Source of the DNA: Bradyrhizobium sp. LTSP849
Lineage (GTDB): Bacteria; Pseudomonadota; Alphaproteobacteria; Rhizobiales; Xanthobacteraceae
Direction of reading: 5' to 3'
Length of the DNA: 64,000 nucleotides
Assembly: GCF_000938255.1 (NCBI RefSeq)
Contig: NZ_JYMR01000001.1
Coordinates: forward strand, 183,566-247,565
Shown here: piece by piece, positions 1 through 9,333 of the stretch
Layout: every line of letters starts with the position of its first letter
Position numbering within the stretch: the first letter of the stretch is position 1
The notes under the pieces: generated by a model
What the model was told of the DNA's origin: nothing
Seen by the model: only the letters and a program-made list of their open reading frames with translations
Databases searched by the model: none
Translations under genes and position numbers: made by a program

Positions 1-367
1 CGAAATAGCTGTAGGTGCCTTCGAGACTGAGAATGGCATCGTACCACTGCCAATTGCGGCCGACGAAGCCGCCGAAATTGGTGCCTTGGGTGTTGGCCTT
101 TTGCAGGAGCGACCACGTCGACGTCGGCTGCTGAAGCACGCTGTCGCGGAAGATGTAGTTGGTCAGGCCGACAACGCTTTGGCCGAAATCAGTTGCGTCG
201 GTCGTGTAGCCGGCGCTGCCGCCGAAATAGACGCCGTCCCAATTGTGTGCCGTCTTCGACAGGCCGTCGGTGATGCCGCCGCGCAGCACCGGCAGATCCG
301 GCATATCGGCCGCGTGCGCGGCAGACACCGTCCCCAACATCGCCGCCGCCAACATCAGCCTACGCAT
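1..367 (-). CDS. Outer-membrane beta-barrel protein, 5' part only (runs off the left edge)
   Basis: The reverse strand reads from an ATG at 365-367 to the window edge, about 122 codons. The protein begins MRRLMLAAAMLGTVSAAHA, a typical Sec signal peptide with cleavage after AHA, followed by ADMPDLPVLRGG and then NWDGVYFGGSAGY, the 'W-x-G-x-Y-x-G-G' opening of rhizobial Omp25/RopB-like barrels. The visible part is rich in aromatic and Gly residues (NFGGFVGRNWQWYDAILSLEG). The role is inferred to be a structural or porin-like outer-membrane protein. It is followed on the other side by a second barrel gene on the same strand (537-1373). The C terminus is not in the window. Confidence 0.8.
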   Translation of the reverse strand, partial: MRRLMLAAAMLGTVSAAHAADMPDLPVLRGGITDGLSKTAHNWDGVYFGGSAGYTTDATDFGQSVVGLTNYIFRDSVLQQPTSTWSLLQKANTQGTNFGGFVGRNWQWYDAILSLEGTYSYF

Positions 368-481
368 TGCAACGCTCCATCGAACTCGAACTTTCGCTCG
401 TGATCATGGCTCGTTAACCTTAACCAATGGTTGCGTCGGGCGCTTTCATCGCTGTCACGCCATGAAAAATACGCAAAGCAA

Positions 482-508
482 AACGGCGCGGGATGATCCC
501 GCGCCGTT
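482..508 (-). terminator. Rho-independent terminator of the 537-1373 porin gene
   Basis: A perfect 12-bp stem (AACGGCGCGGGA with its complement) closes a 3-nt loop. Read on the minus strand it lies 28 nt after the stop codon of the barrel gene and is followed by TTTTGCTTTG. This fits an intrinsic terminator separating that gene from the barrel gene further left. Confidence 0.8.
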
Positions 509-536
509 AGGAAATCCTAACCGATCGAGTTGTCGA

Positions 537-1373
537 TCAGCCCTTGGTGACGAGCGGCGCCGGCGCGTAGACCGGCGGGCTGTTGAGCTCCCAGCGCACG
601 CCGAGCTTGACGTCGTGCGAGGTGATGTCCTTGACCTTGATCGTCGAGGAGCCGGAGATGCTGCCGTCGAACGCGCGGAAGTTGCCGGGCGCGGCATCGC
701 CGAGATCCATGTAGCTGTAGGCCAGTTCGACGGTGAAGCCGGGATTGACCTTGTAGGCGAGACCGGCGTGGGCAGCCCAGGCCAGGTTCCACTTACCGTT
801 GTCGCCGAAATAGGTGACGCTGTTGGACAGCGCACCGGCGGTGTAGCGGACGCCGTTGTCCTGGAAGCTGCTCAGCTTGTTGTAGGAGCCGCCGACACCG
901 GCGCCGATGAACGGCGTGATGCACCACCAGGTGCCGAGATCGACATAGGCGTTGGCCATGACGACCCACTCGGACTTGCTGCCGGTGTAGGTGTTGGCTT
1001 CGACGTCGGTCGCACCGAGGACGACGCTGTCCGAACCGTGCAGATTGGCCTTGCCGCGGTACTGACCGATCACGTCGGCGCGGAACCAGTTGTTGAAGCG
1101 ATAGCCGACGCCGAGGTCGAACAGCGGCGACGAGTCGAAGCCGAGCCCGTTCGTCGTGGTCGGGAACGCAGCCGCAGTCGCGCTGTCGATGCGCTTGGCG
1201 CTCTGGTTGGTCATGCCGACGTCGCCGCGCAGATACCAGCCGCCGAAATCGGAGGGCGGGGCGACCGGCGCGTACATGGGGGGCGGTGCCGCGATCGGCA
1301 TATCGGCGGCGAACGCCATCGACGAGATCAGTGATGCCGCACCCGCGGCAAGGAGAGACTTCACGCTACGCAT
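537..1373 (-). CDS. Outer-membrane beta-barrel protein (Omp25/RopB-like)
   Basis: A 278-aa protein with signal peptide MRSVKSLLAAGAASLISSMAFA and mature start ADMPIAAPPPMYAP, the Pro-rich linker usual in Bradyrhizobium 'outer membrane protein' families. It continues FGGWYLRGDVGMT, then alternating amphipathic strands typical of an 8-stranded barrel, e.g. LFDLGVGYRFNNWFRAD, FTVELAYSYMDLGDA and HDVKLGVRWEL. The last strand is followed by a short tail rather than ending in Phe. It is monocistronic: an AT-rich leader lies upstream (1441-1500) and an intrinsic terminator downstream. Related in type to the partial gene at the left edge and to 29529-30353. Function beyond envelope structure is not shown. 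Confidence 0.88.
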   Translation of the reverse strand: MRSVKSLLAAGAASLISSMAFAADMPIAAPPPMYAPVAPPSDFGGWYLRGDVGMTNQSAKRIDSATAAAFPTTTNGLGFDSSPLFDLGVGYRFNNWFRADVIGQYRGKANLHGSDSVVLGATDVEANTYTGSKSEWVVMANAYVDLGTWWCITPFIGAGVGGSYNKLSSFQDNGVRYTAGALSNSVTYFGDNGKWNLAWAAHAGLAYKVNPGFTVELAYSYMDLGDAAPGNFRAFDGSISGSSTIKVKDITSHDVKLGVRWELNSPPVYAPAPLVTKG

Positions 1374-1599
1374 TGGCTTCGTCCTTTTGGCCGGTGAGGC
1401 AATACGGGCGCCTCACTTTCTGGAAACTCACAGGCCGGACGATCGCACCAAATGTTTAAGCGCCACTTAACCCTAATTTTTAAGGTTGATTTTTTCGCAA
1501 CGAGCGCGCGGATGCGGCAAGAGCGTTGCAAAAATGCGGCGCTCGCGCGCCGCAATTGCTAACGATTGATGAAGCCGCCTTGCGGCGAAAAAGGATTTG

Positions 1600-2877
1600 T
1601 TAACGCGCGTGCTGCGGCAGCTTGGGCAGGAACACCGCAAGAAGCCCGATCGCCGGCAGATAGGCGCAGACCTGATAGACGAACTCGATCGAGGTGTGAT
1701 CGGCGAGCTTGCCGAGCACGGCGGCGCCTAAGCCGCCGATGCCGAAGGCGACGCCGAAGAACACGCCGGAGATCATGCCGAAGCGGTGCGGCACCAGCTC
1801 CTGCGCGAACACGATGATCGACGACGTCGTCGAGGAGATGATCAGGCCGATGACGACTGTGAGCGCCGCGCTTGCATAGAGCCCGGCATAAGGCAGCGCC
1901 AGCGTGAACGGCAGCGCGCCGAGGATCGAGATCCAGATCACGATCTTGCGGCCGAAGCGGTCCCCCAAGGGACCACCGAAGAACGCGCCGACGGCGTTCG
2001 CCGCCAGGAAGATGAAGAGATAGATCTGGGCCGCCTGCGTCGACACACCGAAGCGGTCGATCAGATAGAAGATGTAGTAGCTCGACAGGCTCGAGACATA
2101 AAGCTGCTTCGAGAACAGCAACGCCACCAGCACGAGAAGCGCAATCTTGACGCGGCGCGAGCTCGGCGCGTCGGGATGAGTGCGAGCCACCGCCGTCTTC
2201 TTCGCCTTGATCTGCGGTTCATACCAGCGGCCGATGCGCCAGAGGATGACGATGGCGAGGAACGCGATCGAGGAGAACCAGGCGATACTGCCCTGCCCGA
2301 ACGGCACTACGATGAGTGCGGCCAATATCGGCCCCATCGAGGTACCAAAGCTGCCACCGAGCTGGAACACCGATTGCGCGAAACCGTGGCGACCGCCGGA
2401 GGCGAGCCGCGCGATGCGCGCGGACTCGGGATGAAACACCGCCGAGCCGAGGCCGACCAGCGCGGCGGCAATCAGGATGACGAGATATTGGTGCGCGGCG
2501 CTGAGCAGCAGCAGGCCGAAGAAGGTCGAAGCCATGCCGATCGACAGCGAATAGGGCTGCGCCTTCTTGTCGGTGTAGTGGCCGACCACCGGCTGAAGCA
2601 GCGAGGCCGTGAACTGGAAGGCCAGCGTGATCATGCCGATCTGCGCGAAGTCGAGCGCATAGGTGTCCTTCAGGATTGGATACACCGAGGCGATCAGCGA
2701 CTGCATGGTGTCGTTGAGGAAGTGCGAGAAGCTGATGCCGGCAAGAACGACATAGGCCGGCCCCGCGGCAGCGGGCGCGATGTCGGCGACGACGACCGGC
2801 TCGGTCAGCGTTTCCTCGGAGACGACGACTGGCTTGTTCAATGGAGCAATCCCGGCAGGCGCGGCGAACCGCCGCAT
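1600..2877 (-). CDS. MFS transporter, fosmidomycin-resistance (Fsr) type
   Basis: About 425 aa with 12 hydrophobic segments. After a soluble N terminus, the sequence GISFSHFLNDTMQSLIASVYPILK is characteristic of the Fsr branch of the major facilitator superfamily; the inter-helix motif GHYTDKKAQP follows helix 2 and GGPLGDRFGRKI is the equivalent in the second half, with a charged cytoplasmic loop (KAKKTAVARTHPDAPSSRR) between the halves. Family members export drugs or small metabolites by proton antiport; the substrate here is unknown. The frame opens with a TTG at 2907, but the first ATG is at 2877 and is used here; neither start has a strong ribosome site. It stands alone between two unrelated genes. 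Confidence 0.85.
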   Translation of the reverse strand: MRRFAAPAGIAPLNKPVVVSEETLTEPVVVADIAPAAAGPAYVVLAGISFSHFLNDTMQSLIASVYPILKDTYALDFAQIGMITLAFQFTASLLQPVVGHYTDKKAQPYSLSIGMASTFFGLLLLSAAHQYLVILIAAALVGLGSAVFHPESARIARLASGGRHGFAQSVFQLGGSFGTSMGPILAALIVVPFGQGSIAWFSSIAFLAIVILWRIGRWYEPQIKAKKTAVARTHPDAPSSRRVKIALLVLVALLFSKQLYVSSLSSYYIFYLIDRFGVSTQAAQIYLFIFLAANAVGAFFGGPLGDRFGRKIVIWISILGALPFTLALPYAGLYASAALTVVIGLIISSTTSSIIVFAQELVPHRFGMISGVFFGVAFGIGGLGAAVLGKLADHTSIEFVYQVCAYLPAIGLLAVFLPKLPQHAR

Positions 2878-2965
2878 CCGCCTAGCTACGATGCTAGCGG
2901 CGGCCAAACCACCGCCAATCGTCGATAGCTGGGATGCGCGTGCGCTCCGCTAGGTCCAAGGATTT

Positions 2966-3053
2966 CGTAGCCCGAATGGAGCGCAGCGTAATCCGGGGCA
3001 TCCGTATTCGCGGGCGCGAATCCCGGATTTCGCTGCGCTCCATCCGGGCTACG
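2966..3053. repeat. Intergenic palindrome, 'GTAGCCCGGATGGAGCGCAGC' family, copy 1
   Basis: An 88-bp inverted repeat with outer arms CGTAGCCCGAATGGAGCGCA and its near-perfect complement, and an internal Gly/Arg-like GC-rich loop (cgcgggcgcg). A second member of the family is at 47249-47330. It lies between the start of the MFS gene and the stop of glmM, so it may act as a transcript end for glmM. Confidence 0.85.
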
Positions 3054-3064
3054 ATCGTACTTGC

Positions 3065-4408
3065 TTACGCCGCGGCTTGTCCCAGCGCCGAGACAATGGT
3101 GTCGACGACGTCCTCGACCAGGATGCGGTCTTCGCCTTCGGCCATGACGCGGATCACCGGCTCGGTACCGGAGGAGCGGATCAAGAGGCGGCCGTGGCCG
3201 TTGAGGCGCTTCTCGCCGTCGGAGATCGCCGACTTGACGTCGGAATCATCGAGCGGCTTGCCGCCCTTGTGGCGGACGTTCTTGAGAATCTGCGGCAGCG
3301 GATCGAAGCGGTGGCAGACCTCGGACACGGGCCGGCGCAGCCTCTGCACCACCGCCAGCACCTGCAAGGCAGCAACGAAGCCGTCACCAGTGGTGGCATA
3401 GTCGGACAGGATGATGTGGCCGGACTGCTCGCCGCCGAGATTGTAGCCGCCGCTCAGCATCTGCTCGAGCACGTAGCGGTCACCGACCGGCGTGCGCACG
3501 AGATCGAGCCCCTGCCCCTTCAGGAAACGCTCCAGCCCGAGATTGGACATCACGGTGGCGACGATGCCGGGCCGCGACAGCCGTCCGTCTTCCTTCCAGC
3601 TCTGGGCGATCACCGCGAGCAGTTGGTCGCCGTCGACGACATGGCCGCGCTCGTCGACCAGGATGACGCGGTCGGCGTCGCCGTCGAGTGCAATGCCGAT
3701 GTCGGCGCGCATCTCGCGCACCTTCTTCGACAGCGCTTCCGGCGAGGTCGAGCCGCAATCCTTGTTGATGTTGAAGCCGTCGGGCTCGACGCCGATCGGC
3801 ACCACGTCGGCGCCCAGCTCCCACAGCGCTTCCGGCACCACCTTGTAGGCGGCGCCATTGGCGCAATCGACCACGACGCGCAGGCCGTCGAGCGACAAAT
3901 CGCGCGGCAGCGTGCGCTTGGCGAATTCGATGTAACGGTCATGCACGCCGTCGATACGGCGGGCGCGACCGAGGCTCGCGCTCTGCGCCAGCCGCTTGTC
4001 GATGGGCTCGTCGAGCAGCTGCTCGATCTGCTTCTCGACGTCGTCGGACAGCTTGAAGCCCTGCGGGCCGAACAGCTTGATGCCGTTGTCCTCGAACAGA
4101 TTATGCGAGGCCGAGATCATCACGCCGAGATCGGCGCGCATCGACTTGGTCAGCATCGCGACCGCCGGCGTCGGCATCGGGCCGACCAGCAGCACGTCCA
4201 TGCCGACGGAGGTGAAGCCCGCGACCATCGCATATTCGATCATGTAGCCGGACAGGCGGGTGTCCTTGCCGATCACGACCCGGTGGCGGTGGTCACCGCG
4301 CTGAAACGCAAGGCCTGCGGCCTGGCCGACCTTGAGCGCGAGCTCCGGCGTGATCAGTCCGTTGGCGCGGCCCCGAATCCCGTCCGTCCCGAAATATTTG
4401 CGGCTCAT
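3065..4408 (-). CDS. glmM: Phosphoglucosamine mutase
   Basis: A 447-aa enzyme that interconverts glucosamine-6-phosphate and glucosamine-1-phosphate for UDP-GlcNAc and hence peptidoglycan and LPS. It starts [16 protein letters not shown], the canonical GlmM N terminus. The active-site phosphoserine loop is [20 protein letters not shown] (Leu replaces the more usual Pro after SASHN), the metal loop is [13 protein letters not shown], the sugar loop [10 protein letters not shown] and the phosphate-binding loop [15 protein letters not shown]. An in-frame upstream ATG (4441) is rejected because the family always begins at [10 protein letters not shown]. It ends 11 nt from a palindromic repeat. No folP or ftsH neighbour is present. 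Confidence 0.97.
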   Translation of the reverse strand: MSRKYFGTDGIRGRANGLITPELALKVGQAAGLAFQRGDHRHRVVIGKDTRLSGYMIEYAMVAGFTSVGMDVLLVGPMPTPAVAMLTKSMRADLGVMISASHNLFEDNGIKLFGPQGFKLSDDVEKQIEQLLDEPIDKRLAQSASLGRARRIDGVHDRYIEFAKRTLPRDLSLDGLRVVVDCANGAAYKVVPEALWELGADVVPIGVEPDGFNINKDCGSTSPEALSKKVREMRADIGIALDGDADRVILVDERGHVVDGDQLLAVIAQSWKEDGRLSRPGIVATVMSNLGLERFLKGQGLDLVRTPVGDRYVLEQMLSGGYNLGGEQSGHIILSDYATTGDGFVAALQVLAVVQRLRRPVSEVCHRFDPLPQILKNVRHKGGKPLDDSDVKSAISDGEKRLNGHGRLLIRSSGTEPVIRVMAEGEDRILVEDVVDTIVSALGQAAA

Positions 4409-4629
4409 ATCGTCCCCCACGCAACAACCAGGGATCCCCACTACAACTCCCGGATGCCTTGTACGGCTCCGCCATCCCTGATTACGCTGAGGTCTTATAA
4501 AGCGTTCGCAGCTAATTTGGCTTCAAAAAATATGATGAATCATTACGGAACCGGGCCGGCACCGCTCCGGTAACTTATTGTTAATATTATATTTCCTGCT
4601 GGAAAGCCGGAGTGGGACGGAACCGCCCG

Positions 4630-4839
<210 letters not shown>

Positions 4840-4916
4840 CTAGATGACCCCTAAACCTTCCGATGCAAGACTTCTAATACAAGACTTCCGATACAAGACG
4901 GGCCGGGGAAACGTTC

Positions 4917-6056
4917 ATGAAGCACATCACCTGTATCGACGATCTGCGCACGCTGCATCAGCGTCGCGTGCCGAAGGCGTTCTTCGATTATTGCGACCGC
5001 GGTTCCTATGCCGAGGAGACACTGCGCGCCAATCGCGATGACATGCAGGACATCAAATTCCGCCAGCGCATCCTGATCGACGTCTCCAGCCGCGACACCT
5101 CGACCACAATCCTCGGCGAGCCTTCGACCATGCCGCTGATGCTCGCGCCTGTCGGCCTGCTGGGCATGCAGCATGGCGACGGCGAGATCTACGCCTGCCG
5201 CGCCGCGCAGGCCGCCGGCATCCCGTTCACGCAATCGACGATGTCGATCTGCTCGATCGAGGACATCGCCGCCAATGTCGAGAAGCCGTTCTGGTTCCAG
5301 CTCTACGTGATGAAGGACCGCGGCTTCATCAAGGAGCTGATCCAGCGCGCGATGGCGGCGAAATGTTCGGCGCTGGTGCTGACCGTCGACCTCCAGGTGA
5401 TCGGCCAGCGCCACCAGGACATCAAGAACGGCATGACGGTGCCGCCGGAATGGTCGTTGTCGAAGCTGATCGATTTCGCCACCAAGCCGGCCTGGGTGTC
5501 GGGCGTGCTCCAGGGCAAGCGCCGCACCTTCGGCAATCTCGCCGGTCATCTGAAGGTCAGCGACGACATCACGTCGCTGTCGACCTGGATCAACTCGCAG
5601 TTCGACACCTCGCTGAACTGGAAGGACATCGACTGGATCCGCAGCATCTGGCCGGGCAAGCTGATCCTGAAGGGCATTCTCGACGTCGAGGACGCCGAGC
5701 TCGCCGCGAAAACCGGCGCGCAGGCGATCGTGGTCTCCAACCATGGCGGCCGTCAGCTCGACGGCGCGCCGTCCTCGATCGAGGTGCTGCCCGAGATCGT
5801 CGACGCGGTCGGTGAGCGGATGGAGGTCATGTTCGACGGCGGCATCCGCTCCGGCCAGGACGTGATGCGCGCGCTCGCGCTCGGCGCAAAATCCTGCATG
5901 ATCGGCCGCGCCTACGCCTATGGCCTCGGTGCCGGCGGCCAGGCCGGCGTCGCCAAGGCGATCGACATCATCCAGAAGGAGCTGTTGACCACCATGGGCC
6001 TGTGCGGCGTCAACAGGATCGACGAGATCGACGATCACATCATCGCGGTGCCGTAG
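4917..6056 (+). CDS. lldD: FMN-dependent L-lactate dehydrogenase / alpha-hydroxyacid oxidase
   Basis: A 379-aa TIM-barrel flavoenzyme oxidising L-lactate (or a similar 2-hydroxyacid) to the 2-oxoacid, passing electrons to the quinone pool or oxygen. Visible family features are RGSYAEETLRANRDD near the N terminus, APVGLLGMQHGDGE, FQLYVMKDRG, the FMN/substrate segment TVDLQVIGQRHQDIKNGM, LILKGILDVEDA with the flavin-contacting Lys, the catalytic His in VVSNHGGRQLDGAPSS (about residue 276), and the phosphate loop FDGGIRSGQDVMRALALGA. Length and motifs are complete. The stop codon TAG is supplied by the first bases of an intergenic palindrome (6052-6143). No lldR or permease is adjacent, so the substrate is inferred only from the family. 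Confidence 0.93.
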   Translation: MKHITCIDDLRTLHQRRVPKAFFDYCDRGSYAEETLRANRDDMQDIKFRQRILIDVSSRDTSTTILGEPSTMPLMLAPVGLLGMQHGDGEIYACRAAQAAGIPFTQSTMSICSIEDIAANVEKPFWFQLYVMKDRGFIKELIQRAMAAKCSALVLTVDLQVIGQRHQDIKNGMTVPPEWSLSKLIDFATKPAWVSGVLQGKRRTFGNLAGHLKVSDDITSLSTWINSQFDTSLNWKDIDWIRSIWPGKLILKGILDVEDAELAAKTGAQAIVVSNHGGRQLDGAPSSIEVLPEIVDAVGERMEVMFDGGIRSGQDVMRALALGAKSCMIGRAYAYGLGAGGQAGVAKAIDIIQKELLTTMGLCGVNRIDEIDDHIIAVP

Positions 6057-6143
6057 GGTAGGCAAGGCGAAGCATGCCCACCACGTTTTACGGAATGCGA
6101 GAAGAGGTGGGCACGGCGCAAGCGCGCCTTTGCCCACCCTACG
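6052..6143. repeat. Intergenic palindrome, 'CGTAGGGTGGGCAAAG' family, copy 1
   Basis: A 92-bp inverted repeat with ends CGTAGGGTAGGCAAGGCG and its near-complement TTTGCCCACCCTACG; a second internal pair (TGCCCACC / GGTGGGCA) lies inside. It overlaps the last codon and stop of lldD. A second copy is at 55362-55450. Its hairpin may protect or end the lldD transcript. Confidence 0.88.
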
Positions 6144-6207
6144 ATTCTGAACTCAGCGGCTAACCAAAGCCGCCATCACGATCTCAGTCGTCTTCCGTGG
6201 TCCTGGA

Positions 6208-8301
6208 CTACGCCGCTCTGATCTTGCCGAGGAAATTTGTCACGTCGGATCCGAGCTGGCGGCTCTGCGTCTCCAGGAGCTCCGACGCCTGCTTCACGTT
6301 CTCGGCGGCGGCGGCGGCTGCGTCCGCATCGGTCTTGACGCCGGTGATGTTCTCCGAGACGCGCTTGGTGCCTTGGGCCGCATATTGCGTGCTGCGCGTG
6401 ATTTCCTGCGTGGCCGCGCCCTGTTCCTGGACGGCCGCCGCGATGGCGGTTGCGACCTCGTCGACCTCGCCGATGATGCCGCCGATTGCCTGAATGTCAT
6501 TGATGGCGTCGCGGGCAACCTTCTGGATGCCGGCGATCTGCTCGGATATCTCGTCGGTCGCCTTCGCGGTCTGAGTCGCGAGCGATTTGACCTCGGAGGC
6601 GACAACCGCAAAACCGCGGCCGGCCTCGCCGGCACGTGCGGCCTCGATGGTGGCGTTGAGCGCGAGCAGATTGGTCTGCGCGGCGATGGTATTGATCAGT
6701 CCGACCACCTCACCGATCCGGTTCGCCGATTTCGCCAGTCCCTGCACCGTCACGTCGGTGTCGCGCGCCTGCGTCACCGCGCGGCTGACGATACTTGTGG
6801 CGTGTGCCGCCTGCTGGCTGATGTCGTTGATCGACGCGCTGAGCTCTTCGGCCGCGACAGCCACGCTATCGACGCTCGCGGAAGCATCGCCCGAGGCCTT
6901 GCCGGCAACCAGGACGCGATTGTTGGTCTGACTCGACACGCCGGAGAGATCGCCCGAGGTCTTGCGCATCTCGGACGAGGCAACGCTCAACTCGTCGAGC
7001 GATTTTCTGATCGCACCCTCGAACTCGCCGATGTAACTCTCGATCGCGCGCTGGCGTGCTGCAGCCTCCGCATTGCGCTCGCGTTCGTGGGCCTCGATCT
7101 TCAGCTTGTCCACCGCGTGCTGCTTGAAAGTTTCGAGCGCTCCGGCGAGTGCGCCGATCTCGTCATGACGGTCGAGATAGCCAGTGTCGACAGCGAGGTC
7201 GCCGCCGGCGACCTTCAGCATGGCGTCGCGAATCCGGTGCAGCGGCGCAATCACACGGCGGCTGACCGCAAGCAATGTGGCAGCGGTCAGGACGATGGCG
7301 GCGATCAACAGCGTGAGCAGGACAGTCAGCGACTGCATCGCCACAGCGCGCTGCGTCGCGGAATGTTCCTTGGCGGTTGCCAGTACTGCCTCGGCGAACT
7401 TCACCGCGGTCGTCAAGCGGCCGACCAAATAGGGCTTCCACTCGGCGCTGGTCATCGGCGGCTGCTCGCCCTTGGCAACGGCTGAGACGATGCCGCCGCG
7501 TATGTCGGAAAACTGCGGATCGAAATAGGCGGACTTGGTTTCCGCCATGGCTGCGCTCAATGCCGGCGGCAGTTGCATGCCGGAGGCGGCGATTTCGATC
7601 GCGCTCCAGGCGGTATCGGCTCCTCCGTTCCACTTCGTATAAGCGAGCTGCAGCTCGGGCGTGATTTTGCCGCTGTCGAGCGCGTTGACGACAATAAGCG
7701 AATATTGGCCGGCGTTCAGGCGCAATAGCCACGCCATCTGCTTGATCACGAGGAGCTGATCGATGGTCGCATCCTGATGGTTGACACTGGCTGCAAGCAG
7801 GCGCGCCAGCTTTTCGAGGATAGCCATCAAGCCGTCCGCGCTGTCGGTATAGTCCTTGGCCAACGCTGCACGGCGCGACGCCCTGGGTTTGGCGGCCTCG
7901 ATCCAGAATTCCGCCTGCGCCGCGATCAGCGCCTTGTTCAGCCGGTCGATATCGGCAACGATCATATCCCGCTGCGGGATGTCGATCGAGGGCAAGATCT
8001 CAATTAAGCGTACAAGCGCGGGCATCTGCTCGTTGCGAACACCGCGAATATAGTTCTCGATATCGTTGTTCATCTGGATATCGGAGGCCAGTTGCTGGCT
8101 GCTGTTCGAGCGGTCGACCCGGATATTGGACATCGCCTTGAATGCGTCGGCGGACGCTGTCGAAACCGCAACCATGTGGTTGGCTTGCTGCAACCGGATC
8201 CACGAGCTCCAGGCGAAGACGGACACGCCGGCAACGATCACGAGTGCGGTGGACAGAACGACCGCCTTCAGCAGCGCAGAAACGCTCAAACGATTCAACA
8301 T
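6208..8301 (-). CDS. Methyl-accepting chemotaxis protein
   Basis: A 697-aa chemoreceptor. Residues about 10-32 form the first membrane helix ([20 protein letters not shown]); residues 33-325 are a long, mostly helical periplasmic sensor; a second membrane helix follows ([20 protein letters not shown]), then a HAMP segment ([20 protein letters not shown]). The cytoplasmic signalling hairpin includes [20 protein letters not shown] and [18 protein letters not shown] at about residues 545-575. There is no C-terminal CheR-tethering pentapeptide. The ligand is unknown. No che genes are nearby, so it signals through a distant cluster. It is divergent from the TetR operon, with a palindrome between them. 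Confidence 0.95.
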   Translation of the reverse strand: MLNRLSVSALLKAVVLSTALVIVAGVSVFAWSSWIRLQQANHMVAVSTASADAFKAMSNIRVDRSNSSQQLASDIQMNNDIENYIRGVRNEQMPALVRLIEILPSIDIPQRDMIVADIDRLNKALIAAQAEFWIEAAKPRASRRAALAKDYTDSADGLMAILEKLARLLAASVNHQDATIDQLLVIKQMAWLLRLNAGQYSLIVVNALDSGKITPELQLAYTKWNGGADTAWSAIEIAASGMQLPPALSAAMAETKSAYFDPQFSDIRGGIVSAVAKGEQPPMTSAEWKPYLVGRLTTAVKFAEAVLATAKEHSATQRAVAMQSLTVLLTLLIAAIVLTAATLLAVSRRVIAPLHRIRDAMLKVAGGDLAVDTGYLDRHDEIGALAGALETFKQHAVDKLKIEAHERERNAEAAARQRAIESYIGEFEGAIRKSLDELSVASSEMRKTSGDLSGVSSQTNNRVLVAGKASGDASASVDSVAVAAEELSASINDISQQAAHATSIVSRAVTQARDTDVTVQGLAKSANRIGEVVGLINTIAAQTNLLALNATIEAARAGEAGRGFAVVASEVKSLATQTAKATDEISEQIAGIQKVARDAINDIQAIGGIIGEVDEVATAIAAAVQEQGAATQEITRSTQYAAQGTKRVSENITGVKTDADAAAAAAENVKQASELLETQSRQLGSDVTNFLGKIRAA

Positions 8302-8395
8302 CGGACACCCCAGGATTCCAAAGCTTGCGTGGAGACCAGCGGCAATCCGCGGGCCGAACAGGCACTTCTCTCAATTACTCTGAAATCAGTAAGAA

Positions 8396-8417
8396 ACTTG
8401 TTGACGAACCAACAAGT
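8396..8417. promoter_or_regulatory. 22-bp palindrome, candidate TetR operator
   Basis: Perfect 8-bp arms ACTTGTTG and CAACAAGT are separated by 6 nt. It sits 43 nt before the TetR start (8461) and 94 nt before the start of the divergent chemoreceptor. TetR-family regulators commonly bind such 16-22-bp palindromes in their own promoters, so autoregulation is a reasonable inference. Confidence 0.6.
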
Positions 8418-8460
8418 ATTATTTTAGATCGTCGGCAAGCGAACGGGGAGCCGGCGGAGC

Positions 8461-9102
8461 ATGATCGGGGAAGCGCGGCGTGTGTCCGAACGAAAGGGCG
8501 AGGCATCCGTGCGCGAGGCGCGCACGCAGGCCGAGCGCCGCGACGAGGCCGAGCGCCGTATTCTCGAAGCCGCCGCTGAGATCGCGGCCGAAGGCGGGTT
8601 TGAGGCGGTCACGTTGGCCGAAGCTGGTGCGCGGGCGGGTTACAGCCGCGGGCTGCCATCGCACTACTTTCGGACCAAGGGCGACTTGCTGGCGGCGCTT
8701 GGCATCTACGTCGTCGATTCGTATCGCGCCAGTGCGAGCGATGTGGTCGGCTTCGAAGGTCTGATCGAAGCGATCCGCTACTATTTCCAGATGCCGTTAG
8801 AGAACCCGACCATGGTCCGCGCCTTCCACGCGGTGCTTGCCAGTGCGCTCAACACGCCGGCGGTCGCGGCAACCGTCGCTCAGCTCAATCGAAACACCGT
8901 TGCGGAGATCGCGGCTGCCATCAGGGCCGGTATCACTGCTGGACGGCTGCGCGACGACATCGATCCGGACATGCAGGGCGCGCTGATCCTGGCAACCCTG
9001 CGGGGAGCGATCCCGCAATGGCTGGCCGATCCCGAGCGCATCGACCTGACGCGCCTCGGAACGCATTTCATCTCAACCCTCGAGCAGAGCCTGGCGAAAT
9101 GA
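8461..9102 (+). CDS. TetR/AcrR-family transcriptional regulator
   Basis: A 213-aa regulator. The N-terminal DNA-binding domain reads AERRILEAAAEIAAEGGFEA then VTLAEAGARAGYSRGLPSHY and FRTKGDLLAALGIYVV, the standard TetR helix-turn-helix with its Tyr-Phe (here HYF) recognition helix. The C-terminal half is a helical ligand domain typical of the family. A 22-bp palindrome upstream is the likely operator. The next small gene overlaps by 4 nt (ATGA) and an ABC substrate-binding protein follows, so the regulator probably controls uptake of an unidentified small molecule. The first ~18 residues are a charged extension; a later start is possible. Confidence 0.9.
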   Translation: MIGEARRVSERKGEASVREARTQAERRDEAERRILEAAAEIAAEGGFEAVTLAEAGARAGYSRGLPSHYFRTKGDLLAALGIYVVDSYRASASDVVGFEGLIEAIRYYFQMPLENPTMVRAFHAVLASALNTPAVAATVAQLNRNTVAEIAAAIRAGITAGRLRDDIDPDMQGALILATLRGAIPQWLADPERIDLTRLGTHFISTLEQSLAK

Positions 9103-9314
9103 GCGAGCCGCAACTGGGCACTGTCGAATATTGGGCCGCGATCACACCGGCGACGAGGGCCTTCGTTGAAGGCGGCCGGCGCTTGACTTCGGCCGCGCAT
9201 ATTGTTGCTGAGGCAACTAATTTGTCCGAGCGTGCCGAAATAGCGCGACACCTCCGCTTGCCATTGGAACTGGTCGAACGATACCAGGCGGCATTCGCGA
9301 GCTGCGTTCAATAG
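9099..9314 (+). CDS. Small protein (71 aa) coupled to the TetR gene
   Basis: The ATG overlaps the TetR stop codon as ATGA, a sign of translational coupling. The 71-aa product MSEPQLGTVEYWAAITPATR... is soluble and helical, ending LELVERYQAAFASCVQ; no known domain is recognised. It lies 19 nt before the substrate-binding-protein gene, so all three appear to form one operon. It may be an accessory to the regulator or to metabolism of the imported compound; that is speculation. Confidence 0.65.
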   Translation: MSEPQLGTVEYWAAITPATRAFVEGGRRLTSAAHIVAEATNLSERAEIARHLRLPLELVERYQAAFASCVQ

Positions 9315-9333
9315 GCCGTAGAGCGAGGAGGCT

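Noticed and set aside
4851..6137. 428-codon frame on the minus strand opposite lldD
   Set aside because: Antisense shadow of lldD; no recognisable protein sequence.
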